NCBI RefSeq assembly: GCF_000284375.1
Contig: NC_017249.1
Coordinates: forward strand, 5,124,001 to 5,188,000
Direction: 5' to 3'
Origin: Bradyrhizobium japonicum USDA 6
Lineage (GTDB): Bacteria > Pseudomonadota > Alphaproteobacteria > Rhizobiales > Xanthobacteraceae
Length of the DNA stretch: 64,000 nucleotides
Under the pieces are notes generated by a model, which was given only the letters and a program-made list of their open reading frames with translations, did not search any database and was not told the DNA's origin. Shown here one piece after another: positions 53,554 through 61,863 of this stretch; within the stretch, counting starts at the first letter, position 1; the number at the start of each line of letters is the position of its first letter. A program made the translations under genes and the position numbers.

Positions 53554-55407
53554 TCACTTCGCTTGCGGCTGCCCCTTCGACCACCAGGTCTCCGGCAGGT
53601 AGCCGGACAGCGAGGTGGCCTTTGGCCGTTCTATCCGATTCCAGCGCGCGATCCATTGCTCGGATACGTTAAACAGCGGGATTGTATAGAAACCGGAGAT
53701 CAAGGCGCGGTCGAGCGCCCGCACCGCCGAGACGAAGGCCGTGTGATCACGGGCCTCAAGGAGAGCGTCGATCATGGCATCGACGGCGGGATTTTTGGCG
53801 CCCATGTAGTTGCGGGTGCCCGGATTGTCGGCGGCCGCACTCCCCCAATAGAAATACTGCTCGTTGCCGGGCGACAGCGACTGGTCCCAGCGGTTCTGGA
53901 TCATGTCGAACTCGTAGCCGAGCCTGCGCTGGTCGAACTGCACGGGATCGACCGCGCGAACGCTCGGCTCGATGCCGGCGCGCTTGAGGTCGCGCTGGAA
54001 CGCGAGCGCGATGCGCTCCTGGTCGCGGGTCGTCACCAGCATCTCGAAGGTGAAGGGGGCTTTTGTCGCGTGGTTACGCAGCACAGTGCCGTCGAGATCG
54101 TAGCCGGCGTCCGACAGGAGCTTGAGTGCTGCGCGCAGCGTCGTCCGGTCGCGTCCCGAGCCGTCGGTGACGGGCAGGCGGTAGCTGCCGTCCATGACGT
54201 CGGGCGGAATCCGTGTGGTGAAGGGTTTCAGCAGCTCGCGTTCGCGCGCGTCCGCAGGCCGGCCATAGGCCGACAGGTCGGAGCCTGCGAAATAGCCGGC
54301 AACCCGCGAATAGAGTCCGAAGAAGTAGTTGCGGTTGACCAGCTCGAAATCGAACAGCAGCGTCAGTGCCTGGCGTACGCGGATGTCGGCAAAGATCGGA
54401 CGGCGCGTGTTGAACACCAGGAATTCGGAAGGCTGCGGCACGCCGGGCCTGATGGTGTCGCGGATCACTTCGCCGCTTTTGGCGGCTGGAAAGTCGTAAC
54501 CGTCGTGCCAGCGCAGCGGCTCGTGCTCGACGCGGAAATCATAGAGGCCGCGCTTGAAGGCTTCGAACTGGCCGTTGGCCTCGCGAAAATAGTCGAGCCT
54601 GATCTCGTCGAAATTGTAGAGCCCGCGATTGATGGGCAGGTCGCGGCCCCAATAGTCGGGATTGCGGGTCAAGGTCACGCTGGCGCCGGGCTTCACCGCC
54701 GTGATCCGGTACGGGCCCGAGCCGATCGGGCCGGTCAGCGTCGTCTCCTCGAAGGTCGCGACATCCACGGCATGCTTCGGCAGGATCGGCATCAGGCCGA
54801 GGATCAGCGGCAATTCCCGGTCGTTGGCGCCAGCGAGGTCGAAGCGGACGGTGAGAGGGGCGGGCGCCTCGGCCTTGGCGACCTTGGCGTAATATTGCCG
54901 ATGGTTGGGGCGGCCGTGATCGCGCAGCAGTTGCCAGGAGAACAGCACATCCTCCGCCAGGACCGGCTTGCCGTCGGAGAAGCGGGCGCGGGGATCGAGG
55001 CGGAACGTGACGAAGCTCCGCGCGTCGTCGGTCTCGACCGATCTGGCGAGCAGGCCGTAGAGCGTGAACGGCTCGTCGTTGCCGCGCGCGAGCAGGCTCT
55101 CGACCACGTAGTTCCGCACCGGCTGCACGGCCAGTCCCTTGACGATGAAGGGATTGAGGCTGTCGAAGGTGCCGAGAATGCCCCAGGTCAGCCGGCCGCC
55201 CTTGGGGGCATCAGGGTTGGCGTAGGGCATGTGGGTGAAATCGGCCGGCATCGCCGGCTTGCCGTGCATCGCGATGGCATGGGCTTCCTCAGCCCGTGCG
55301 CCGCTTGCTGGGAGCGCGGAGGCGACGACGATGGCGAGAAGACAGAGGCGGATGCCAAGGCTCTCAAGAAGGCCCTCGAGAAGGCGCTGGAACATGGACA
55401 TCGGCAC
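53554..55407 (-). CDS. ABC transporter substrate-binding protein, family 5 (YejA-like)
   Basis: A 617-residue periplasmic binding protein of the peptide/opine SBP_bac_5 class. A signal peptide (LLAIVVASALPASGARA) follows a 15-residue amphipathic N-terminus. The mature start HAIAMHGKPAMP, DAPKGGRLTWGILGTFDSLN, LARSVETDDARSFVTFRLDP and GSGPYRI are typical, and the long C-terminal lobe matches YejA-type oligopeptide binders. No permease or ATPase genes are adjacent. ATG 55407 is used; 55395 is also possible. The degenerate ligase follows directly. Confidence 0.88.
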   Translation of the reverse strand: MPMSMFQRLLEGLLESLGIRLCLLAIVVASALPASGARAEEAHAIAMHGKPAMPADFTHMPYANPDAPKGGRLTWGILGTFDSLNPFIVKGLAVQPVRNYVVESLLARGNDEPFTLYGLLARSVETDDARSFVTFRLDPRARFSDGKPVLAEDVLFSWQLLRDHGRPNHRQYYAKVAKAEAPAPLTVRFDLAGANDRELPLILGLMPILPKHAVDVATFEETTLTGPIGSGPYRITAVKPGASVTLTRNPDYWGRDLPINRGLYNFDEIRLDYFREANGQFEAFKRGLYDFRVEHEPLRWHDGYDFPAAKSGEVIRDTIRPGVPQPSEFLVFNTRRPIFADIRVRQALTLLFDFELVNRNYFFGLYSRVAGYFAGSDLSAYGRPADARERELLKPFTTRIPPDVMDGSYRLPVTDGSGRDRTTLRAALKLLSDAGYDLDGTVLRNHATKAPFTFEMLVTTRDQERIALAFQRDLKRAGIEPSVRAVDPVQFDQRRLGYEFDMIQNRWDQSLSPGNEQYFYWGSAAADNPGTRNYMGAKNPAVDAMIDALLEARDHTAFVSAVRALDRALISGFYTIPLFNVSEQWIARWNRIERPKATSLSGYLPETWWSKGQPQAK

Positions 55408-55673
55408 ACGCTGATTCGAGGACCTGCGGGCCTGAATCCTATCACAAGGAATTTCACGGATCGCAGGCCTGGGAGCGGTTCAAGGCGAGGCCAAAGACGC
55501 TTGTCGGCATTGATCTTTTCGTCGGCCACGTTAAGAAGGCACGCAATCGCGCAAGAGCGTCGAGCCCGTCACTTATCCGCCTCAATTGACGGGGAGAGAG
55601 CCGCGCCCAACGCGGCTAGGTTCGTCGCTTCGGAGCGGTTCGGGCACTTCCCGTTCAGAAAGGGTTTTCCGCA

Positions 55674-56495
55674 ATGAATTTCCGTTACTTGGCCGCGTCC
55701 GTCCGGCCGCGCGGGCGACTTCTCGCCTTGTTGACGGCGACGGCATTGGCCGTTCCGTTTGCCGCCGAGGCCCAGACCCCGGCGCCGGCCCCCGGTGCCC
55801 CCGCCGCGCCCAAGGCGGCGCCGAAAGCTGCTCCGAAGGCTGCCCCCAAGGCTCCGGCACCGGCTGCCCAGGCACCCGCCCAGCCGGCTCCCGCGCCGGG
55901 CGCTCCGGCGCAGCAGGGCGCCGCCCAGCCGGCCGATCAGCAGATCCAGCTGATCTACGCCCCCTGGACCAAGTTCTGCCTCAAGGGCCAGGACGCCAAC
56001 GCCAAGCAGGTCTGCTTCACCGGCAAGGACGGCCGTATCGAGTCGGGCCAGCCGGTCATCGCGGCCGTGATCATCGAGCCGGAAGGCGAACCCAAGAAGA
56101 TCCTGCGCGTGACGCTGCCGCTCGGCATGCAACTCGTGCACGGCACCCGCATCATCGTGGACAACAATCCGCCGTTGCAGAGTCCCTACGTGATCTGCTT
56201 CCAGAATGGCTGCATGTCCGACTACGAGGCCACGCCCGAGCTCATCGGCAACATGAAGAAGGGCCAGAACCTCGTTGTCCAGGCGATCAATGCGAACGGC
56301 GCGCCCTTGACGCTGCCGCTGCCGCTCGCCGGCGAATTCCAGAAGGCCTATGACGGTCCGCCGACCGACCCGAAGGTGTTCGAGGAAACCCAGAAGAAGC
56401 TTCAGGAAGAGCTTCAGAAGAAGGCCGACGAGCAGCGCAAGAAGCTCGAGCAGAACGGTGGCGCGCCCGGCGCGGCTCCGACCGGTCAGAAGTAA
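55674..56495 (+). CDS. Invasion-associated locus B (IalB) family protein
   Basis: A 273-residue exported protein. A signal peptide (LLALLTATALAVPFAAEAQ) is followed by an unusual Ala/Pro/Lys repeat region of about 55 residues (AAPKAAPKAAPK), then the IalB domain: WTKFCLKGQDANAKQVCFTG, VAAVIIEPEGEPKKILRVTL, GMQLVHGTRIIVDNNPPL and the disulfide-type CFQNGCMSDYEAT. A helical, Lys/Glu-rich tail follows (EETQKKLQEELQKKADEQ). IalB proteins in Bartonella affect red-cell entry; the rhizobial homologues are envelope proteins of unknown role. Confidence 0.87.
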   Translation: MNFRYLAASVRPRGRLLALLTATALAVPFAAEAQTPAPAPGAPAAPKAAPKAAPKAAPKAPAPAAQAPAQPAPAPGAPAQQGAAQPADQQIQLIYAPWTKFCLKGQDANAKQVCFTGKDGRIESGQPVIAAVIIEPEGEPKKILRVTLPLGMQLVHGTRIIVDNNPPLQSPYVICFQNGCMSDYEATPELIGNMKKGQNLVVQAINANGAPLTLPLPLAGEFQKAYDGPPTDPKVFEETQKKLQEELQKKADEQRKKLEQNGGAPGAAPTGQK

Positions 56496-56517
56496 GCGGG
56501 CTCAAATCCCGGACATG

Positions 56518-56546
56518 AAAAAGGCGCTCGGTTCGAGCGCCTTTTT
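56518..56546 (+). terminator. Intrinsic terminator after the IalB gene
   Basis: AAAAAGGCGCTCG, GTT, CGAGCGCCTTTTT: 13 base pairs. Symmetrical, so it also ends the converging hspQ transcript (stop at 56587). Confidence 0.9.
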
Positions 56547-56586
56547 GCTGGCCGCTTGATGGCGGCAAAACTCAGTTCAAGTTGGC

Positions 56587-56919
56587 TCAGTTCAGCGACG
56601 GATTGCGCGGGCGGTAGCCGCCGGTTTTGTCCTTGATGAAGATCTCGGCAACCTGGGAATGGCGGATCGGCTCGCCGGAATCATCCGGCACAAGGTTCTG
56701 CTCGGAGACGTAGGCGACGTATTCCGACTCCGCGTTCTCCGCGAGCAGATGGTAGAACGGCTGGTCCTTGTGAGGCCGCACCTCTTCGGGAATCGACAGC
56801 CACCACTCCTCGGTGTTGTTGAATTCCGGATCGATGTCGAAAATCACCCCCCGGAACGAGAAGATCCGGTGGCGAACGACCTGTCCGATCTGAAATTTGG
56901 CGGTCCTCGCTTTAATCAT
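56587..56919 (-). CDS. hspQ: Heat shock protein HspQ
   Basis: A 110-residue HspQ/YccV-like protein, known to bind hemimethylated DNA and in E. coli to act as a Lon-delivery factor. It begins MIKARTAKFQIGQVVRHRIF, with FRGVIFDIDPEFNNTEEWW, QPFYHLLAEN and the YVSEQNLV segment. GGGGA precedes the ATG. Its sequence and length fit the family well. Confidence 0.9.
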   Translation of the reverse strand: MIKARTAKFQIGQVVRHRIFSFRGVIFDIDPEFNNTEEWWLSIPEEVRPHKDQPFYHLLAENAESEYVAYVSEQNLVPDDSGEPIRHSQVAEIFIKDKTGGYRPRNPSLN

Positions 56920-57025
56920 TCCCCGTCGATAGACCAGGATTGTGGCCGATGCTAGTGCCCTGACCTGGAATTAACCTTCGACTAAGGGGTGGATAGCCCC
57001 CAAATCTTCAGAAAACACTTTATCA

Positions 57026-57979
57026 ATGATCGATATCCTCAATCTGGCGCTACCTTATTTCGGCTTGATCTTTGTCGGATACGCGTGTGGCAAGGCCAAG
57101 TCGCTGCCGGAATCAGGCCTCGCCTGGATGAACTTCTTCCTGCTCTACGTGTCGCTTCCGGCGTTGCTGTTCGCGATCATGTCGAAAACGCCGTTTGCGG
57201 AATTGAACAACCCGCCGTTCCTGGTCGCGACCACGCTGTCCACGGTTGCGGCATTCACCCTGGCGCTGGTGGTTGGCAAGGTTTTGGGACGGCTGACGCT
57301 GCGCGAGGCGACGCTTGCGGGCCTCTCCGGCGGCTATGGCAATATCGGCTACATGGGGCCGGGGCTGGCGCTCGCCGTGCTTGGGCCGAAGGCCTCGGCG
57401 CCGACCGCGCTGATCTTCTGCTGCGACAGCATCTTTCTGTTCACGATCGTGCCGCTGCTGATTGAGCTCTCCGACCGCGACCATCCCTCCCTGGTCCATG
57501 CCTTCGGCGTGGTGCTGAAGCAGATCGTGCTCAACCCGCTGATCATGTCGGCCTGCTTTGGCGCGGCCGTGGCGGCGCTTCATATCGAGCTGCCGGTCGC
57601 ACTCGACCGCACCATCACGTTCCTTCAGAACGCAGCCGCACCGACCGCGCTGTTCGTGCTCGGCGTGACCGTGGCGCTCCGCCCGTTCGACCGGGTGCCG
57701 TGGGAGGTGCCGGGCGTGATCGCGGTGAAGCTCTTGATCCACCCGCTCGCCGCGTTCGGCCTGATGCTGGCGTTCGGACCGTTCGCGCAGCCCTGGGCCG
57801 CCACCGCCGTGCTGATGGCCTCGCTGCCGCCGGCGCTCAATGTGTTTGTGATTGCCCGGCAGAACGACGCCTGGATCGAATCCGCATCCGTCGCGGTGCT
57901 GCTCGGGACCTTCGCATCCGTCGTCACGCTGACCAGCGTGATGTGGGCGATCCGGACCGGCCGGCTGGCGTTTCCGTAA
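57026..57979 (+). CDS. AEC-family (auxin efflux carrier-like) transporter
   Basis: A 317-residue membrane protein with ten hydrophobic segments in two five-helix halves. It opens IDILNLALPYFGLIFVGYAC and has the family's conserved GxNxGxxG-like GGYGNIGYMGPGLAL, then TALIFCCDSIF, FLQNAAAPTALFVLGVTVAL and SLPPALNVFVIARQ. AEC carriers move organic anions such as malate; the substrate is unknown. Confidence 0.89.
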   Translation: MIDILNLALPYFGLIFVGYACGKAKSLPESGLAWMNFFLLYVSLPALLFAIMSKTPFAELNNPPFLVATTLSTVAAFTLALVVGKVLGRLTLREATLAGLSGGYGNIGYMGPGLALAVLGPKASAPTALIFCCDSIFLFTIVPLLIELSDRDHPSLVHAFGVVLKQIVLNPLIMSACFGAAVAALHIELPVALDRTITFLQNAAAPTALFVLGVTVALRPFDRVPWEVPGVIAVKLLIHPLAAFGLMLAFGPFAQPWAATAVLMASLPPALNVFVIARQNDAWIESASVAVLLGTFASVVTLTSVMWAIRTGRLAFP

Positions 57980-57985
57980 GCGAGC

Positions 57986-59170
57986 CTACCGCCGCCACGT
58001 CGGGGTCAGGCCCTCGCGCATGGCGAAGCGCCGCAGCGGGCCGATGGCGCCGAGCAGATGCATGCCGACCGCGCGGACCGGCTGGAGCGGCAGGAAATCG
58101 TTGAGCAGGGAGCGGTTGGCGATGTCGATCGCGAACGTGCGGCTCAGAATGTCCGGACGCCGCGCCCGGTCGTAGCGCTTGAGCACGTCGGGCGCGCCGG
58201 GATCCTGGCCCGCGGCGATGGCTTCGCCCGCGAGCCTGGCGATGTCAGCGGCATCGCGCAGGCCAAGGTTGAGGCCCTGGGCGCCGATCGGCGGGACCAC
58301 ATGGGCCGCTTCGCCGACCAGCGCGATGCGGTCGCACCCGAAGGATTTTGGACGCTCGATCGCCAGCGGGAACAGGTTGCGGCCTGGCTCGACCGTCATG
58401 CGTCCCAAAATGGAATGCGACTGCTTCTCGATCGCGGCGGACAGCTCCGCGTCGCTCAAGCCGCGAAGCCGCTCGGCCTCGGCGGGGGCCGAGACCCAGA
58501 CGATGCTGGAGCGATCGCCGGGCAGGGGCACGAACACGCAAGGTCCATGCGGCGTGTGGAACTCGGTCGAGACGTTGCGATGCGGGCGCGCGTGGCCGAC
58601 GTTGAAGGTCAGCGCGGTCTGCGTCAGGTCGCGCCGCGTCACCGCGATGCCGGCGGCTTCCCGGCACAGCGAGTGCCGGCCGTCGGCGCCGACCACGAGC
58701 CGGGCCGAGAGGAATTCACCGGACGCCGTGCGGACCGCGACGTCGTCGGCTTCGATGACGACGCTTTCGGCCTCGTCATCGCAACGGACGAGGTTGGGCA
58801 ACTCGGCCGCGCGTTCTTCCATCGCCAGCATCAGCGAGCGGTTGTCGATATTGTAGCCGAAGGCTTCGAGCGCGATTTCGTGGCAGGAGAACCGGACCTC
58901 CGGCGCCCGGAACAGGCGGCCGGTGTCGTCGACGAGGCGCATGATTTCGAGCGCGGCCGCCTTGCCCTTGCAGCGCGGCCAGACGTCGAGGCCCTCCAGG
59001 AGATCGACGGAGGCGCCGAGCAGGGCGGTGGTGCGGTTGTCGGCATAGGGCACGCGCCGCGCCACCAGCGCGGTCCGCGCGCCGGCCTGCGCCAGCGCGA
59101 TGGCGGCCGCCAGTCCCGCCGGTCCGCCGCCGATCACGGCCGCGTCATGGTGTGTCGATGCATCTGTCAT
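57986..59170 (-). CDS. UbiH/UbiF/VisC-type FAD monooxygenase
   Basis: A 394-residue flavin hydroxylase of the ubiquinone-ring family. The FAD dinucleotide motif is AVIGGGPAGLAAAIALAQAG, the DG motif is LVVGADGRHSLCREAAGI and the second FAD segment is IALVGEAAHVVPPIGAQGLN, where Glu replaces the usual Asp. It probably hydroxylates a ubiquinone precursor; which position cannot be read from sequence. The long in-frame extension past 59170 crosses the pcs promoter region and is not coding. It is divergent from pcs, with 129 bases between starts. Confidence 0.87.
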   Translation of the reverse strand: MTDASTHHDAAVIGGGPAGLAAAIALAQAGARTALVARRVPYADNRTTALLGASVDLLEGLDVWPRCKGKAAALEIMRLVDDTGRLFRAPEVRFSCHEIALEAFGYNIDNRSLMLAMEERAAELPNLVRCDDEAESVVIEADDVAVRTASGEFLSARLVVGADGRHSLCREAAGIAVTRRDLTQTALTFNVGHARPHRNVSTEFHTPHGPCVFVPLPGDRSSIVWVSAPAEAERLRGLSDAELSAAIEKQSHSILGRMTVEPGRNLFPLAIERPKSFGCDRIALVGEAAHVVPPIGAQGLNLGLRDAADIARLAGEAIAAGQDPGAPDVLKRYDRARRPDILSRTFAIDIANRSLLNDFLPLQPVRAVGMHLLGAIGPLRRFAMREGLTPTWRR

Positions 59171-59299
59171 GGAACGACAATTGACATGCTGCGCGGCAAA
59201 TTCAAGCCCGGCTATATTTCCTTGATTTTGTGGCGAATTGTGCGACTGCGCGCCGCAATGGCGGATGTGCAAACCGGTCTCATTCTGATAGCAGAAGCC

Positions 59300-60025
59300 A
59301 TGGATACCCAAGAGGATTCCCTGAAGCCGAGACCGGCGATCCGCGCCGCGGCCTTCTCGGTGCACATCTTCACCGCATTCGGCGCGGCCATCGCGCTGTT
59401 GGCGATGCTGGAGGCCGTGCGCGAGCATTGGGCGGCGATGTTTCAGTGGCTGGGCGTCGCCCTGATCATCGATGCGATCGACGGGCCGATCGCCCGCCGG
59501 CTCAAGGTCAAGGATGTGCAGCCGAACTGGTCGGGAGACGTGCTCGATCTCGTGGTCGACTTCGTCACCTATGTCTTCGTGCCAGCCTATGCGATCGTGG
59601 CGAGCGGGCTGCTGCTGCCGGTGGCGGCCCCGCTGCTCGGCATCGCCATCATCGTCACCAGCGCACTTTATTTCGCCGATCTGCGCATGAAGGCGGACGA
59701 CAATCATTTCCGCGGCTTTCCGGCGCTGTGGAATGCGGCGGCATTCTACCTGTTCCTGCTGCACTGGCCGCCGCTGTGGTCGACCCTGCTGGTCGCTGCG
59801 CTTGTCGTGCTGACCTTCGTGCCGTTCCACGTGCTGCATCCGGTCCGGGTCGTGCGGCTGCGCTGGCTGACGATGTCGCTGATCGCGATCTGGGCCGTGC
59901 TCGGCCTCTACGTGCTGGAGATGGATTTTCGCGTCGGCACCGGCGTGACCATCGTGCTCTGCGCCATCGCGCTCTGGATCAGCTTCAGCGACGCATTGAT
60001 CCGCCTGGCAAGATCCTTCGCATGA
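59300..60025 (+). CDS. pcs: Phosphatidylcholine synthase
   Basis: A 241-residue membrane enzyme that joins CDP-diacylglycerol and choline to make phosphatidylcholine. The motif is the Pcs-type CDP-alcohol phosphotransferase signature D-G-x2-A-R-x12-G-x3-D-x3-D: Asp61, Gly62, Ala65, Arg66, Gly79, Asp83 and Asp87; the x12 spacing (x8 in other family members) marks Pcs. Eight hydrophobic segments surround it. Phosphatidylcholine is a main membrane lipid of rhizobia and matters for symbiosis. It overlaps the terC-like gene by four bases. ATG 59300 was chosen; 59260 is possible. Confidence 0.93.
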   Translation: MDTQEDSLKPRPAIRAAAFSVHIFTAFGAAIALLAMLEAVREHWAAMFQWLGVALIIDAIDGPIARRLKVKDVQPNWSGDVLDLVVDFVTYVFVPAYAIVASGLLLPVAAPLLGIAIIVTSALYFADLRMKADDNHFRGFPALWNAAAFYLFLLHWPPLWSTLLVAALVVLTFVPFHVLHPVRVVRLRWLTMSLIAIWAVLGLYVLEMDFRVGTGVTIVLCAIALWISFSDALIRLARSFA

Positions 60026-60756
60026 TGCACCTCCTCACTAGTCCTGAAGCCTGGGCCGCGCTACTCACCTTGACCGCGCTCGAGATCGTGCTCGGCATCG
60101 ACAACGTCATCTTCCTGTCGGTGATCGTGTCGCGCATCCCCGAGAAGCAGGCTCACCGTGCCCGCCAGATCGGGCTCGGGCTGGCGCTGATCTTCCGCAT
60201 CATCCTGCTCAGTCTGCTGGTCTGGCTGATCGGCCTGACCGCGCCGGTGTTTTCGTTTTCAGGTTACGGCTTCTCCTGGCGCGATCTCATCCTGATCGGC
60301 GGCGGCCTGTTCCTGATCGCCAAGGCGACGCACGAGATCCACGCCGAGGTCGAAGCCGATGACGGTAAGGGCGACCGGGAGTCCGGTGGCAACGCGTTCT
60401 TCTGGGTGATCGTCCAGATCATCGTCATCGACATCGTGTTCTCGCTGGACTCGATCATCACCGCGATCGGCATGGCGCAGGACATCGAGATCATGATCGC
60501 GGCGGTCGTGATCGCCTGCCTGGTCATGTATATTTCGTCGGGACCGGTGTCGCGATTCGTCGCGGAGCATCCGACCACCAAGATGCTGGCGCTGGCGTTC
60601 CTGGTGCTGATCGGCGTCGCCCTGGTCGCGGACGGATTCCAATTCCACATTCCGCGCGGCTACATCTATTTCGCAATAGCGTTCTCGGCGGCGGTGGAAT
60701 TCTTCAACGTGCTGGCGAAGCGCAACCGCAGGAAAGTCCGCAAGCCGTCCGTTTAA
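60022..60756 (+). CDS. TerC-family integral membrane protein
   Basis: A 244-residue membrane protein with seven predicted helices and the TerC signatures: ALEIVLGIDNVIFLSVIV near the start, GGGLFLIAKATHEIHAEVE and VDIVFSLDSIITAIGM (the paired acidic residues inside helices). Family members export metals or help co-translocational metalation. Its ATG overlaps the pcs stop (ATGA), so it is translationally coupled to a lipid-synthesis enzyme, which is unusual. Confidence 0.9.
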   Translation: MMHLLTSPEAWAALLTLTALEIVLGIDNVIFLSVIVSRIPEKQAHRARQIGLGLALIFRIILLSLLVWLIGLTAPVFSFSGYGFSWRDLILIGGGLFLIAKATHEIHAEVEADDGKGDRESGGNAFFWVIVQIIVIDIVFSLDSIITAIGMAQDIEIMIAAVVIACLVMYISSGPVSRFVAEHPTTKMLALAFLVLIGVALVADGFQFHIPRGYIYFAIAFSAAVEFFNVLAKRNRRKVRKPSV

Positions 60757-60831
60757 CCGTTCCAGCCGGCGCCGAGTTGACAAGGCCGGCGCGATGTCTT
60801 TCGTTGGGCCGCGAGAAGAGGAGGTCAGGTG

Positions 60832-61806
60832 ATGACCAAAGCCGTCCGTGTGCACAAGGTCGGAGGCCCCGAAGCCCTGGTCTATGAGAGCGTCGATGTC
60901 CCGGCGCCGGCTTCCGGCGAGGTGCGCATCCGCCAGCATGCGGTCGGGCTGAACTTCATCGACGTCTATTATCGCACCGGCCTCTACAAGGCGCCGGGGC
61001 TGCCTTTCATCGCCGGCAACGAGGCGTCGGGCGAGGTCATCGCCGTCGGGCCCGGCGTCACGCATTTCCATCCCGGCGATCGCGTGGCCTACTACCACAA
61101 TCTCGGTGCCTATACCGGCGAGCGCAACATCCCCTGGGAGAAGCTGGTCAAGCTGCCCGACCACATCACGCACGAGCAGGGCGCCGTGCTGATGCTGAAG
61201 GGGCTGACGGTCTGGTATCTCCTGCACAAGACCTTCAAGGTCGAGCCGCACCATCGCGTGCTGATCCATGCCGCGGCCGGCGGCATCGGCTTGCTCGCCT
61301 GCCAATGGGCGAGGGCGCTCGGCGCCCACGTCATCGGCACGGTCGGCTCGCGCGAGAAGGCGGAGCTGGCGGAGGCCAATGGCTGCGACCACGTCATCCT
61401 CTACAACGAGGAGGATTTCGTCGCGCGCGTGAAGCAGATCAGCCGCAACGAGGGCTGCGACGTCGTCTATGACGGCGTCGGCAAGGCGACGTTCCCGGGC
61501 TCGCTGTCCTGCCTGAAGCCGCGCGGCATGTTCGTCTCGTTCGGCAATGCCTCGGGCCCCGTGCCGCCGTTCTCGATCGCCGAGCTCAACAATCACGGCT
61601 CGCTGTTTGCGACGCGGCCGAAGCTCAACGACTACGTCGGCACGCGCAAGGAGCTGCTGGAAGGCGCCGACACGCTGTTCGCCGCCGTCATCAACGGCAA
61701 GCTGCACGTGCCGATCAATCACGCCTACGCGCTCAAGGACGCCGCCAAGGCGCATATCGATCTCGAAAGCCGCAAGACCACCGGCGCGTCGATCCTGAAG
61801 CCGTAG
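60832..61806 (+). CDS. qor: NADPH:quinone oxidoreductase (zeta-crystallin-like)
   Basis: A 324-residue zinc-free MDR-family reductase. Features: NFIDVYYRTGLYKAPGLPFI near the start, GNEASGEVIAVGPGV and the cofactor motif LIHAAAGGIGLLACQWARALG followed by GTVGSREKAELA. It lacks zinc-ligand Cys, consistent with the Qor group, which reduces quinones one electron at a time or enals. The ATG at 60832 follows GAGGAGGTCAGGTG; the preceding GTG is also in frame. Confidence 0.91.
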   Translation: MTKAVRVHKVGGPEALVYESVDVPAPASGEVRIRQHAVGLNFIDVYYRTGLYKAPGLPFIAGNEASGEVIAVGPGVTHFHPGDRVAYYHNLGAYTGERNIPWEKLVKLPDHITHEQGAVLMLKGLTVWYLLHKTFKVEPHHRVLIHAAAGGIGLLACQWARALGAHVIGTVGSREKAELAEANGCDHVILYNEEDFVARVKQISRNEGCDVVYDGVGKATFPGSLSCLKPRGMFVSFGNASGPVPPFSIAELNNHGSLFATRPKLNDYVGTRKELLEGADTLFAAVINGKLHVPINHAYALKDAAKAHIDLESRKTTGASILKP

Positions 61807-61823
61807 CAAGTAGCTCCATCAAA

Positions 61824-61852
61824 GTCGTGGCCGGGACAAGCCCGGCCATGAC
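61824..61852. repeat. Short palindromic repeat between qor and argD, family E
   Basis: TGGCCGGG, ACAAG, CCCGGCCA: eight perfect pairs. It lies between the converging qor and argD genes and may serve as a common terminator. Of the 'CCGGG-ACAAG-CCCGG' style typical of rhizobial intergenic repeats. Confidence 0.75.
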
Positions 61853-61863
61853 GGCGAGGGCGT

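Noticed and set aside
52026..55677. Two long plus-strand frames (548 and 704 codons) antisense to the ANL-like and YejA-like genes
   Set aside because: Both mirror real minus-strand genes with clear domains; their own translations are Arg/Gly/Asp-rich and domainless.
57986..59839. N-terminal extension of the UbiH-like gene to 617 codons
   Set aside because: The FAD motif begins about 10 residues after 59170; the extra 220 codons cover the divergent pcs start and are His/Arg/Asp-rich noise.
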